Origin: Larix kaempferi
Lineage: Eukaryota; Streptophyta; Pinopsida; Pinales; Pinaceae
Assembly (NCBI GenBank): GCA_027924585.1
Contig: BSBM01000917.1
Coordinates: forward strand, 8,237,501 to 8,301,500
DNA: 64,000 nt
Direction: 5' to 3'
Shown piece after piece: positions 10,303 to 21,642 of the stretch. Every line of letters begins with the position of its first letter. Position 1 is the stretch's first letter. Position numbers and translations under genes: made by a program. Below the pieces are notes generated by a model that was not told where the DNA came from, ran no database searches, and saw only the letters and a list, made by a program, of their open reading frames with translations.

Positions 10303-10855
10303 TGTTAGATTTTGAGCATTAATTCGAAATGATCTAGGATCTTATCTGAGAGAATAACATGTACAACATATCAATCATAAGAAAAAAGCACAAGAGACAA
10401 TAGACACAGATTTTCCTCGGGGAAAACCAAGAAGGTGAAAAACCCCGCAACTTCCTCAGAGATAGAAAGAGCAATGATACAAAACCCAAGTACAAGAGAT
10501 AGTCTCCTTAGTAGCTTCTCCTCCTCCACTAGTGTGCATCACTCAAGTGAGAGAATAGATGAGTAAGTGAATGATCAAATAGAGTGACACCCTCACTATA
10601 TTTATACACTAAATTGAATTTCCTAATAACCTATCTAGGTTGGCCTCGACTTAACCACTTAACACAATGCTGACAGGGCCAACCCCACTAGGGTGGTCTA
10701 ATAACCCATTAAGTATAAGTTACGACACTTACAATATAACTTGCGACACTTGTAAATACAAATGATGACACTTCCGTACAGAGGAATAATAACATCTATG
10801 TAGGGATACAATATACATATATGAAATACATTACGAAGTTACAAATACATCAACA
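10303..10855 (-). repeat. E2 3' LTR, 553 bp
   Basis: Ends TGTTGATGTATTTG and AAAATCTAACA on the minus strand. It is 53 bp shorter than the other LTR because it has one copy, not two, of the block that includes gggtggtctaataaccc (the extra copy is at about 16430-16480). A TATA-like tctatatttata-type sequence sits near 10597. Confidence 0.92.
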
Positions 10856-10864
10856 CTTCCTCTT
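10856..10864 (-). other. E2 polypurine tract
   Basis: AAGAGGAAG on the minus strand directly precedes the 3' LTR. This is the expected plus-strand priming site for reverse transcription and confirms orientation. Confidence 0.75.
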
Positions 10865-11608
10865 AACTAGGAAGGTATTTATCGACACAGGTCTTTAGCA
10901 CAAGTCTTCTTCTCTGGATCATCGTCACTGGATCATCGTCATCGAATCATCGTCATTATTACTGCTGCTACTATCTTAATCAATATCCAATCTACTCGTC
11001 ATAGGAAGTTCTACAGAGCCATCCCTTTTTCATGATGGATGTAGGCCTAGCCTTCATGTAGGTCTTCATCATCATCTGCGAGCAAGCCATCAAGTAGGTA
11101 CACCTCAGGACTGATTATACTGCCTTTGCAAAACCTGCAAGAGAATCTCAGGACTGATTATATGCCTCTGCAGAACCTGTGTACCCTACTGTCACATCAT
11201 CGTATTCAAATCACCTCATAGTCCACGGAGCACAACCCAGATGCACATCACACAACACTTACACTCACCGGCATGGGAAGACACACCTCAACCATCCGTG
11301 AAAGGCTTAGCACTTATAGCTACGCCATGGGAAGACACACTTCAACCATGAGAGAATGGCATCGCACTTATATCCATATCCATGGGAAGACACACTTCAA
11401 CCATGCTAGGAATGGCACAACACTTATATCATAGCCATGGGAAGACACACTTCAACCATGCTCAAATGGCACAAATCTTACATCAATGACCATGGGAAGG
11501 CACACTTCAACCATGTCGGAATGGCCCCAGCCCTTATATCTGCACCATGGGAGGACACACCTACCACCATGTGAGAATGTCTCACATGCATCTGTGTCTC
11601 CGGACTCA
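10865..11608 (-). repeat. E2 3' spacer with 55-bp tandem repeats
   Basis: Between RNase H and the PPT there is no gene. catgggaagacacac recurs at 11272, 11326, 11381, 11436, 11491 and 11546, a 54-55-bp period, giving about six units up to 11600. Near 10915-10960 a short catcgtca-rich tract resembles the 30-bp array of E1. Plus and minus frames here (11452-11670, 11486-11686) are products of the repeat. Confidence 0.85.
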
Positions 11609-13140
11609 TCACTTCCCCTTGGAAGGAATCTTGATCTGAAGTACACCAAGCCTCTCTCTGAAGTACTCAAACTTCACTCTGGTTAGTGGCTTGGTCAACA
11701 CATCGGCTATCTGCTCATCCATCACAACATACAGGAGCTTCATTGCTCCTCTCTCCACCATATCCCTGATATAGTGGAGCTTGATCTCAATATGCTTTGA
11801 CTTGTCATGGAACAATGGGTTCTCCGACAACTTCACACAACTCTGGTTGTCGCAATATATACAAGTAGCTCTCAGCTGGAGATCAAACAAATCAGACAGT
11901 AGCTTCCTAAGCCATACTGCCTCACAACTAGCTGAACAAGCTACGACATACTCTGCTTCAGCTGTACTCAATGCCACACAGTACTGCTTCCTGCTAAACC
12001 AAGAGATCATACCGGATCCCATACTGAAGCATCACCCCAAAGTGCTCTTTCGATTAATGGCACTGCCTGCCCAATCTGAATCAAGATAACCCTCCAGGTT
12101 AAACTTTTGATTCGCATCATACTTGAGCCCATAGTCAACCGTACCCTTCAGGTACCTCAGAATATGCTTTGCAGCAATCAGGTGAACATGTCTCTGATCC
12201 GTCAGGAACTGGCTCAAGCTGTTCACAGCAAAGCAAATGTATGGTCTCGTATTCGTCAGGTACATCAAAGACCTAATCATCTGACGATACATCATGGCAT
12301 CAACTGGCTCAGATGAAGCATCACACAGAAGCTTCAGGTTCGATGCCATAGGTGTGGCCATGGCCTTGCAGTCCATCATCTCGAGCTGCTTCAGGATCTC
12401 TACTGCATACTTACCTTGTCCAAGGAAGATTACATCCTCACTCTACCACACCTCCATGCCTAGAAAGTAGTGCATCATACCCAAGTCCTGTATCTCGAAC
12501 TCGGCAACAAGTTTCCTCTTCGTGTCGGAAATCAATCTATCCTCACCTGTAACAAACAGGTCATCCACATACAATAGTAGTATTATTGGACTGCCTTCCT
12601 CAACCTTGTAGTAAATGTTGGAATCCGCTTTACTCTTAGTAAATCCCAAACTGGATAGGAAGCTGTCTATCTTGCCGTACCAGGTCCTGGGTGCCTGTTT
12701 CAAACCATACAGGGCTTTCTTCAGTTTGCACACATAAGTCCCTCTGTCACGTGTCTCAAAACCGAGTGGCTGCTCCACATACACTTCCTCTTCGACTACA
12801 CCATTCAAGAAAGCTGTCTTTACATCCATCTGGTGTATCTTCCATTTCATCACTGCAGCCAGAGCAAGTACTGATCTGATGGAAGTGTATCTAGATACAG
12901 GAGCAAAAGTCTCTTCGTAGTCTATTCCCTCTTTCTGCGAGAAGCCACAAGCTACAAACCTTGCCTTGTATTTCTCTATGCTACCATCTGCAACATGCTT
13001 GATCTTATAGATCCACTTGGAAGTCACAGCAGACTTCCCTTCAGGTCTTGGGACCACATCCCAAACATCATTCTTCATGATCGACTGGTATTCCTCAACC
13101 ATGGCATCCTTCCATTCTTTCTTACTGTATCCCAGATCCT
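11609..13140 (-). pseudogene. E2 copia RT-RNase H polyprotein
   Basis: The main frame (13102-12443) runs from EWK-like VEEYQSIMKNDVWDVVPRPEG through RT: KARFVACGFSQKEGIDYEETF, QMDVKTAFLNG, ALYGLKQAPRTWY and the catalytic YVDD in LLLYVDDLFVTG. After one in-frame stop at about 12440 it continues (12379-12032) with SLMYLTNTRP and the RNase H start LDSDWAGS. A frameshift near 12025 leads to ALSTAEAEYVVACSASCEAVWLRK and DVLTKPL (12022-11609). Few lesions in about 500 codons indicate a fairly young copy. There is no integrase upstream. Confidence 0.9.
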
Positions 13141-14527
13141 GGGAACTTCAGATTCTTCAATATCTTCAATAGATAGCTTCGTTGCTGGAACACATGTTGT
13201 AGTCCTTCTTTTGTAGGTGATTGTACACGATCTTTCCTACAAGTCAAATTCAATTGCATGATTAGAAACTTCTCATAGTTTTCATAACAAAATATTATGC
13301 ATAAAAACATATGTCATACAGTCATGCAATTATCTTAGCCAATGCTTCAATACAACATTTATCCATATTCTGTAACTTTCTAGATGCCTTCCATCTCTAC
13401 TAGAACATTTGTTAAGAGTGTGCACAACTCCCAACATGTTAGCAAAGAGGTTTCATTCTAGATAAGCAGCAATGGGATGTTGTATAGTACCATATGCCAC
13501 TTACCCATTACTATATTAGTAGTATCTTGTTCATCAATGCAACTATTCTAATATGCATAACACACAACCTAAGTTTAGGAACATAAGTATATACATCATT
13601 GAAAAATATTATTTAAGCAATCAAATATACAAGAAATGACAATTCAAATACTTATCTTTGTTTGTTGTTGGGTGGACTCCCTCTTTCCTTGCAGGAACTG
13701 TTGGAGTGTGCTCCCTCTTGATCTTTGCTTTCTGTATAACCCGTCCTTGAACTTATATCCATCCTTGACCACTATGCATGCTTAAGTGTACACTAGTATC
13801 ATCATTATGTCATCCTCAAGATCTCATACATAATCATACATTCATTAGCATAATCTCAATACTATCAAAACAAACTAATCTTAAACATGTATAGTCATGA
13901 TCATTTCAAACACAGATAATAAGCATTAGTATTCAAGGTTTCAAGGAAGACTTCTTTTACTCATGCATATTCTTATTTGACCATAGGACTCTTCTGGTTA
14001 GTCATATCATCAACCAAGGTAAGGGACATAATATGCATAAACCCTTGATTACTTAAATTTCTAACTTCATAAATAATCATTATCAATCATACAAAATTAT
14101 AAGATCCTAACACAAGGTAGGATTCTAACTTGATATAAGAAAAACATACCTGGTTATCATATTTGCTAGTTATGTCTGGCAATGTTTTCTTGCTGTCTTC
14201 AATGACCCGCATAACTCATAAGTTAACCATTGTAGAATCAAAATATACATACCTCATAAGTAGAGCTTCTATGTGATCCATGACTATGGATGAGTCTCTG
14301 TCTTCATGTCACCATGGTCTTGATCTAGAACTTGATTTGTACCTTTCATGTTAGCAGATAACATTATCCTCATACAACACCATAGTGCATTAGTACAATC
14401 ATAAGTGTCATAAACTTAATCAATGAATGTATTCTATTGTTCACATGCATTCATTATCAAACAATCATAATTGTACTAACCTCAATGAACTTAACAGATT
14501 TCAAAACATACCTGTAAGTCATACCTG
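13141..14527 (-). other. E2 intron-like block in place of protease and integrase
   Basis: No protease, GAG-pre-integrase or integrase motif is seen on the minus strand. Directly after the gag zinc knuckle there is a donor-like ACAG/GTATGT (14511/14510), repeated at 14150/14149 as CCAG/GTATGT. Just before RT there is TTGTAG/GAAAGATC (intron end 13237). E1 keeps the equivalents of the second donor and of the acceptor. If used, splicing would remove 913-1274 bp and bring gag near RT. The block may also be plain non-coding filler. Confidence 0.5.
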
Positions 14528-15313
14528 TCAGATTGTTGTTGTTGTTCTTTTGTTCTTAGGACAATCTGAGGAAAAGTGTCCCTTCTCATTACATGTGAAG
14601 CATCTCAGATCTTTCTTATCTCTATGATGATGGTGGTATGAAGATCTCTTGTTATGAGATGGCTCTCTCTTACTCTTCTTGGTATGTGCTGTGGGAGCTT
14701 GATCTTCATTCCCCATCTTTTCTTCTTGGGCCACAAGCCTAGCTTCTTCTAGAGAACATTCCTCCCACAATCTACCGAAGGAGATCAGTTTCTTTCTTGC
14801 ACAGATTCCTTGGATGAAGGAGTCCCATGACCTAGGTAGGCCATTCAATGTGGTCATTACAATTTCACCATTCTCCACTACTTCATCCACAACTTCAAGT
14901 TGTTCCTTGATTTGAGAGACCTTAGAAAAGTAGGATTGAATGGTATCTCCATTCTGAAGCTTTACCCCTTTCAACTGGTTTTGTAGAGTCACCTTCTGAT
15001 TTATGTTCTTTCCTTCAAACAACTAGGTCAATGAGTCAAACATCTCCTTAGGTGTCTTTAGAGAATTCACATGGGGTATGAGCTGGTCCTTTATAGAAAC
15101 AACAATTATTCTCTTAGCCTTGACCAAGTTCTTCTTGTGTAAGGCCTTAGCCTCTTCTCCCTCTAGGACTGGAGCCTCTTCACTTATGTAAGTGTCCAAC
15201 TCATCCTCTTCTAGGATTGACCCAATCCTATACTTCCATGCTCGGAATTTATCATCCCCTTCAAGCTTATCCTCAAGATTGGTGTGTTGAGACATCTTTA
15301 AAGAGTACTTCAA
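14528..15313 (-). pseudogene. E2 copia gag (UBN2 type) with zinc knuckle
   Basis: Two abutting frames: 15313-15023, ending PKEMFDSLT at an in-frame TAG (15020-15022), then 15022-14528. The first has NLEDKLEGDDKFRAWKYRI, the second LNGLPRSWDSFIQGI and the knuckle CFTCNEKGHFSSDC (C-x2-C-x4-H-x4-C). Total about 260 codons, usual for a copia gag of the UBN2/DUF4219 class. The single stop at the junction is the only obvious lesion. It forms the capsid of the retrotransposon particle in family terms. Confidence 0.88.
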
Positions 15314-16016
15314 ATGGAAATAGAAAAGATTTAGGTCTTACCATTTGATTTGCTAAAAACTGGATCTGGAGCTGGATTAGGGTTTGTCAGAGAAACCCTA
15401 AAAATTCAAAATTTGAATTTCAAACTTTTGAAAGGATAGAAAGATGCGCCTTACTGAGCTGATCAAGCTGGTATACTCAGAATTTGAAAACTGCAAAGTT
15501 TCACCCCTCAAAATTGCTTTGGAAACTTCCAGATTCATTGGGCAAGACCTTGAATTAGGGTTTGATTTTCTCGGAGCTTCACCCAGACAAAAAGTTTGAT
15601 CCAAAGCTCTAAATTTCGATTTTTCCAAGGATCTTCCAGCCATGGTCTTAGATTTCAGAAATTCCAACTTTTGTAGAAACCCTAATTTATGGATTCACTA
15701 GACAGGACCCCAAACTAGGGTTTGATTTTCCCGGAGCTTCACCCATCAAAAAATTTGATCTTGGTCTCTAAAATTCGATTTTTCTAAGGAGCATCCAGCC
15801 ATGGACTCAGATTCCAGAAATTGCAATTTTCTCTAAAACCCTAATTTTTAGGTCAAAAACAAAAAAATGATCAGAATTGAATTCTGTCTCGACAGAAAGA
15901 TGCGCCTTGCTGAGGAGAGTCAATCTAGCCTCCTGCCTTTGAAGAACTATGGAGGGAAACCCAAAAAACAAGAATCCCTAGCTTCCGCAACTGCACAGTG
16001 TCTTCTTCTCAGGTTA
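15314..16016 (-). other. E2 untranslated leader with 160-bp duplication
   Basis: tagggtttgattttc occurs at 15556 and 15716, so a module of about 160 bp is duplicated; E1 shows the same design with 161 bp. Several AAACCCTAA telo-box motifs are present (near 15392, 15677 and 15836). A plus-strand or minus-strand gene is not evident. Confidence 0.65.
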
Positions 16017-16028
16017 GCTCTGATACCA
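16017..16028 (-). other. E2 primer binding site
   Basis: gctctgatacca, i.e. TGGTATCAGAGC on the element strand, touches the 5' LTR without spacer. Initiator tRNA-Met is the expected primer. Confidence 0.92.
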
Positions 16029-16634
16029 TGTTAGATTTTGAGAATTAATTCAAAATGATCTAGGATCTTATCTGAGAGAATAACATGTACAACATATCAA
16101 TCATAAGAGACAAGCACAAGAGACAATAGACACAGAGATTCCTCGGGGAAAACCAAGAAGGTGAAAAACTCCGCAACTTCCTCAGAGATAGAAAGAGAAA
16201 TGATACAAAACCCAAGTACAAGAGATAGTCTCCTTACAACTTCTCCTCCTCCACTAGTGCGCATCACTCAAGTGAGAGAATAGAGGAGTAAGTGAATGAT
16301 CAAATAGAGTGACACCCTCACTCTATTTATACACTAACTTGACTTGCCTAATAACCTAACTAGGTCGGCCTCAACTTAAGCACTTAACATAATGCTGACA
16401 GGGCCGACCCCACCAGGGTGGTCTAATAACCCTTTAACCCACATGACTCATACAGGGCCAACCCCATCAAGGTGGTATAATGACCCATTAAGTATAAGTT
16501 ACGACACTTACAATATAACTTGCGACACTTGTAAATACAAATGACGACACTTCCATACAGAGGAATAATAACATCTCTGTAGGGATACAATATACATATA
16601 TGAAATACATTCTGAAGTTACAAATACATCAACA
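16029..16634 (-). repeat. E2 5' LTR, 606 bp
   Basis: Bounded by the PBS and the TSD. It has a TATA box (TATAAATAGA, minus, 16322-16331). A 53-bp block near 16430-16480 is an extra, diverged copy of the neighbouring gggccaacccc / ggtggtctaataaccc block that is missing from the 3' LTR. Otherwise the two LTRs differ at scattered positions only. Confidence 0.92.
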
Positions 16635-16639
16635 CTTGC

Positions 16640-17420
16640 GAATGGTGTTGTCATGCTTAAGAAAGCACAAGTTGTATGGTAAGTTGTCCAAATGCTCTTT
16701 TTATCAAAAGGAGATCCATAATTTAGGTCATTAGATTTTCGGAGAGGGAATTTCAGTAGACCCTGAAAAGGTGAAGGCCATAATGAATTGTCCTGTGCTA
16801 AGGAATGCACATGAAGTGAGAAGCTTGATGGGGTTATATGGGTACTATAGAAGGATTGTTGAGGGTTTCTCAAAAATTGCAAAACCATAACTACCCTACA
16901 ACCTAAAGGCATCATGTTTGAATGGACGAATGAATGTGATGTGGCATTCGCTGAGCTTAAAAGGCTATTGACAAATGCATCGATCCTACGAGTGCCGGAT
17001 ATGGATAAGGACTTCACAGTTTGCACAGATTCCTTGAGGAGGGGTTTGGGTGTAATGTTGATGCAAGAAGGTGGCATAATAGATTATGCATCAAGGAATT
17101 TAAAACCATATGAAGAGAATTATCCCACCCATGACCTAGAATTGGCTGTCGTGATGTCAGCTTTGAAGCTTTGGAGACATTACCTTGTTGGATGAAGCTT
17201 TGAGCTCAAACCTGATCACCAAAGCTTACGATATATCTTCACTCAAAGAGACGTAAATGATAGGAAAAGGAGATGGAGTGAATTCATGAGCGAGTATGAT
17301 TTTAGGATTTCGTACATCAAAGGGAAGGAGAAAGTGGTAGCTGACGCCTTAAGCAGAAAACCAAGGGTTTTCTCTCTCATACCTTTAAAGGTTGATTTGA
17401 AGGAGAGAGTATTAGGATAG
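16640..17420 (+). pseudogene. G1 RT thumb and RNase H
   Basis: Coding resumes with the RLCLRKHKLYGKLSKC-like stretch, GHxI, and SVDPEKVKAIMNCPV; then SLMGLYGYYRR, and in the open frame 16914-17195 [29 protein letters not shown] and [20 protein letters not shown], all RT-connection/RNase H landmarks. YIKGKEKVVADALSRK follows near 17312-17360. At least two stops and one or two frameshifts are present. Confidence 0.87.
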
Positions 17421-17477
17421 ATAGTCAGAGATAGTTGGTACCTAAAGGTCACGTCGACACTCTAGAATGGGAAACAG

Positions 17478-18836
17478 ATGGAACCTAAGTTTGAAGGATA
17501 TGAGTTGGAAGATGATGGGCTGTTACGATATCAAGGGAGGATGTATATTCCCGAGGAGGGAGATATTAGAGAAACTATACTTAAGGAATCCCATAGAGCA
17601 GTATATTGTACACACCCAGGCGTAAAGAAAATGTATGTGGATATGAAGCAAATATTCTTTTGGGCAGGAATGAAGCACGATGTGGTCAAATTCGTTGCTA
17701 AGTGCCTTGAGTGTCAGCAGGTAAAAGATGATCATCACCACCCGACAGGACTATTGCAACTGCATGACATTCCTATGTCAAAATGGGAAGTCATCAACAT
17801 GGACGTCATGGTTAGATTGCCTCTCACCTCTCATAGGCATGACGCCATTATGGCCATCATTGACAAATTCACCAAAACTGCTCACTTCATTCCAGTTAAG
17901 GAGACCTATGACGTCACATATGTAACTCGTGTATTCATAAGTGAAGTAGTTCATCTCCATGGGTTTCCCAAGAAGATTATCTCATATAGGGATTCTAGGT
18001 TTATGCCCAGGTTTTGGACAAGTTTGTAGTCAACCTTAGGAACTAAGTTGAACCTAAGCACAACTTACCATCCAGAGACAGATGGCCAAACATAAAGAGT
18101 GAATCGGGTGATGGAGGACATGCTTAGGATGTATGTTATGGATCAGCAGACCCATTGGGAAAATCACTTCCCTTTGGTAGAATTTGATTACAACAATAGT
18201 TACCATATCTCAATCGGGATGCCTCCATATGAAGCATTATATGGAATGCCATGCATAACACCATTGAGTTGGGAAAGGTTAGAGGATCAAGTGATTATAG
18301 GACCTGAGTTGATTCAGGAGATGGAAGAACATGTTATTCAGATTAGACAACAGTTAAAGGAATATCAAGATAGACAAAAGAGCTATGTCGATGCGCATAG
18401 GGTTGACCAAAACTATAAGCTTGGGGATGCAATGTTCATACGCATTAGGCCTAGTAAAAATACCATCCGATTTGGGAAAGGGACAAAGTTGTCGCCATGA
18501 TTCATAGGATCCTTTGATATTTTGGAGAAGATTGCACCTATCGTGTATTGTTTTGTGTTGCCACCCCATTTGCACAAAACTCAAAATGTTTTTCATGTAT
18601 CTATTTTACGACATTATATAGCCGATGAGTCTCATAAAATAAATTGGAAGGAACTACAGGTTTTAAACGAGGGGACCATCAGGGTCGAACCATTACATAT
18701 ATTGGACAGTAGGGTTAGACAACTCAGACACTGTTTGGTGGATGAGGTTAAGGACCACTGGGACAGGTATATCCCAGGTTCTGCTACCCAGGAGGACATA
18801 GAGACCATGCGTCATGTTTTTCCCACACTATTTTGA
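17478..18836 (+). pseudogene. G1 integrase with degenerate C-terminal tail
   Basis: The HHCC zinc domain (H-P-G-V-K-K ... CLECQQVK) and core follow in order. The first catalytic Asp (INMDVM) is present. The second is lost: ISYRDSRF where SDRD is usual. The third falls in QT-stop-RVNRVMED at 18093-18095, where TAA replaces the catalytic Glu codon. Beyond this, HLHKTQNVFHVSILRHYI and ILDSRVRQLR belong to the chromovirus integrase tail, with a chromodomain-like end and a stop at 18834. Two of three catalytic positions are lost, so the enzyme is dead. Confidence 0.87.
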
Positions 18837-18875
18837 CCATAAATTCAGAATGAATTTTCCCAAAGGGCAGGTGTA

Positions 18876-21642
18876 TGTAATGTCCCGTTTTGACCTTACT
18901 ACCTGAACTATCATTATATGTTGTATTTGCTTATTATTGTTAGATTTCATCAGTTTGATGGCACTGTGGACATATGGTTCTATTATTTTGCTGATATATA
19001 TGTGTGTGTGTGTGTGTGTGTGATGTTAATGTTATGATATATATTCATGTTTTGATTATGTCTCTTGCATGCATAATTATTGAATGATGGGTACGTGGAT
19101 AACAAGTTAAAAGTTATATGTTGAATGGATAGATGTGATACCAGGTGCATGGTACATAGAAATGATTTGCATTATTGTTTCTTAGTAATGAAATGTATAT
19201 ACATGGCAGTGATTGCATGATATTCTTGATCATATGTTGGAGACTAACCTACAGGTTAAAATGGCTAAGTGGTAGTTGGATCCTACGAGGTGGGAGTACC
19301 TCGGGGACATGGACTCCGAAAGATAAATGGTATGCAAGTGATGCATTATTTATTTATCATGATTATTGTATTTATTATCATGATGTATGGGTGGGGTAGG
19401 GTTTCAGGAAACTCAACCGCCCAAATTGGTAATACGATGAGAAACGGAGTACAAGTCGCAACGCAGTCACTATGTCAGTGTAGACATAGTCCCTTGTTCC
19501 ATTAGGGGGGCGGAGGCTTTACCCACGGTTTATCCCCTAAACCCGAAGTCATGGGAGGGTTGTGATACGCCGCTCTACCCAAGGTGTGTGATGATGAATG
19601 GTGGGTTCCTGCTAGGGAAGCTTGGTCGATGCAGTCGACACTTCCGCTTACGGGTTCTAATTGGAGCCGGTCATGGCATGACACTTTAGGGTAGTCTAGC
19701 AAAGGAAGGATAGGATGTGGAAGTTAGTTGTGAATTAGATAAATGATGTAGGTAGATAGGTGTGTCGTGAAGTTGAGAAGGAAACTTGATTAACTGTCTA
19801 TGATTGAGAAACCTTTTGTGAGTCATGTGTCGTAACTCAGTAACTTGTATAATTGTTCATGAGTTAATTATATTTAGTAAAGTAAATTATCCAACATTTC
19901 AAATTGTGTTTAAGAATACGTAAATAAACATTAAAATTGTGTGATTATGAATGTTGTGTGGTTAGGCCTCTATTAGTGTACCTACACGATGCATGTAAAC
20001 ATTGGCTACATTTACATAACTCGTCTATATATATGTATATATACTTGTATAAATTTTATGTTGTGATGATTTAGATGAGCCTTGATGTTTTGTAATTATA
20101 ACCAGTTACATTATACATGTTATTCATTAAGTTATGAACTGATAACATTGAGTCAATTTATTAGTGAAGGGTTTGATTCTGATTAAGGTTAATTAGTAAT
20201 TTCGGTCACCATTAAATAAATATTAATTAAGTTAATTATAAATTACTTGGTGTGATTGTTGAATGAAGCACTTGGTTACGGAATGTTAAATAAGTGTTAA
20301 TGATATTAGTTAGTTCAATTACTTCGTTTATAAAGGATAATGGTGTTAATAATATTAATTAACATATTATTTACTTGATTCATTAAAATTAACTAAGTGT
20401 TAATAATGTTAATTAATATTAATGAGACTATTATTATCTTGAGTAATAATTGTTAATTAATATTAATGAGACTATTATTTTCTTGAGTAATAATTGTTAA
20501 TTAGTTTTTATTATAAACTAAGGCGTAATTAATATGGTACTAGGTGAATGAGTTTGGTTAAGTCTTAAATAATATTATTTAATTAATATAAATATATAAT
20601 GATCAATTTTAAATTATAATTAATTATGATTGTGTCGAAAATAAAGGTCGGTTAAATTGTAAATATTTATTAACCAAATTTTATATAATTTTTATTTATA
20701 AATTGTGCGGAAAAAAACATGTCGGCCAAATTGTAAAGGATGATGGTTGTGTAATAAATACTATGAATTAAGTTACAAAATTTTGTATTGTAATAGTCAA
20801 CAAGTCAATAACTGGTAATTAAGGAGGATAAGTTGTATTAATAAAAAACTTACGGTTGGTAGGTGACCCAACCCATGCACTATATATATATTAATTTAAA
20901 TGTTGAGTCAAGTTGTTGGGCTCGAGAAAACTGGGGGAAAGGGAAGCATTAATTGTGGGGGGATAAGGGTAGTAATGGTAGGGATGAGTTGGTGGAAGAG
21001 GAAGGGTTAGATAGGAGGAATGAGAGGGAAGGAGGGGAGTTTTGGATTTTGGGAAAAAGGAGGAAGAATTGCAGAACAAAGGAGGAGTGATTGGAGAAAA
21101 ATTGGGGAGAAGCGCTGGTTGGGGAAATTGTACTCAGTTTGGGCTTGGGGGTCCAGGAAGAGATTCTTGGAGTTGGGTGGTCAGCGAGACCTCTCAAGTT
21201 GGAAAGGTGGCATATTGAATTGGGATGGTTGAGTTTCTGGTAGGAAAGAGCATGCAGTTGCAGGGACAAGAAGGAGATTGAAGGACAAATTTTCTAATCT
21301 ATAGTTATTTTCCATACAGGTATAAATTTTGATCTAGCTGTGTTATTTGCTACATATTTTAGGTTAATTAATGAAATTAATTGAAAACGTATATGCTGCA
21401 CTTGAAATTTTGTATATGGTAGAAAGGGTAATATAGTACATCTATTTACATCTGCAAAATTTTACATACTAGTAAATTCCTTTACCTGCACATTGAACAG
21501 AAACAAAATCAGAAAAGAATTAGAAATTTTATGCAAAAACAAAAACTTTGAAAAGAAAAGAAATTATATTATTTTACAAGGGACCAAGGATGGAATCTAC
21601 ACATACAATCCATTTCTATTTAATTGTGCGATAATTCTATAT
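18876..21642 (+). repeat. G1 3' LTR and adjoining sequence
   Basis: A PPT-like caaagggcaggtg (18861-18873) precedes TGTAATGTCCCGTTTTGACC. The stretch to about 20040 matches, in inverse orientation, 44262 down to about 43190, and AT-rich DNA to about 21330 has a counterpart at 41988-40800. By the length of that solo LTR (about 2.64 kb without its insert), this LTR should end near 21520, but I could not recognise its last bases. The only frames inside are short and unconvincing. Confidence 0.7.
19001..19022 (+). repeat. GT microsatellite in G1 LTR
   Basis: An uninterrupted run of (tg)n, about ten units, preceded by atatat. The solo LTR of the same family has a shorter version in inverse orientation near 44130-44142. 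Confidence 0.85.

Larger units (their letters stand above)
10303..16634 (-). mobile_element. E2: complete Ty1/copia-type element without integrase
   Basis: Two LTRs (10303-10855 and 16029-16634), a PBS, a PPT and a perfect 5-bp TSD, cttgc (10298-10302 and 16635-16639), delimit the element. Removing it and one TSD restores continuity of G1 RT. Internal order on the minus strand: leader, gag, intron-like block, RT-RNase H, then a spacer with tandem repeats. There is no protease or integrase, so it is probably non-autonomous. Confidence 0.93.
10122..21642 (+). mobile_element. G1: Ty3/gypsy chromovirus (Tekay/Del-like), interrupted
   Basis: Plus-strand pol pieces appear in order: RT (10122-10302), then after E2 the rest of RT, RNase H and integrase (16640-18836), then a 3' LTR from 18876. 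The upstream half (gag, protease, N-terminal RT, 5' LTR) lies left of the CACTA insertion and outside the window. The integrase tail with LDSRVRQLR and a degenerate chromodomain-like end suggests Tekay/Del. A solo LTR of the same family is at 40517-44262. E4 interrupts the LTR region at 21642. Confidence 0.8.

Noticed and set aside
21020-21232. 70-codon frame in purine-rich G1 LTR DNA
   Set aside because: The opposite strand is just as open, and the inverse LTR copy near 41050-41250 does not keep it.
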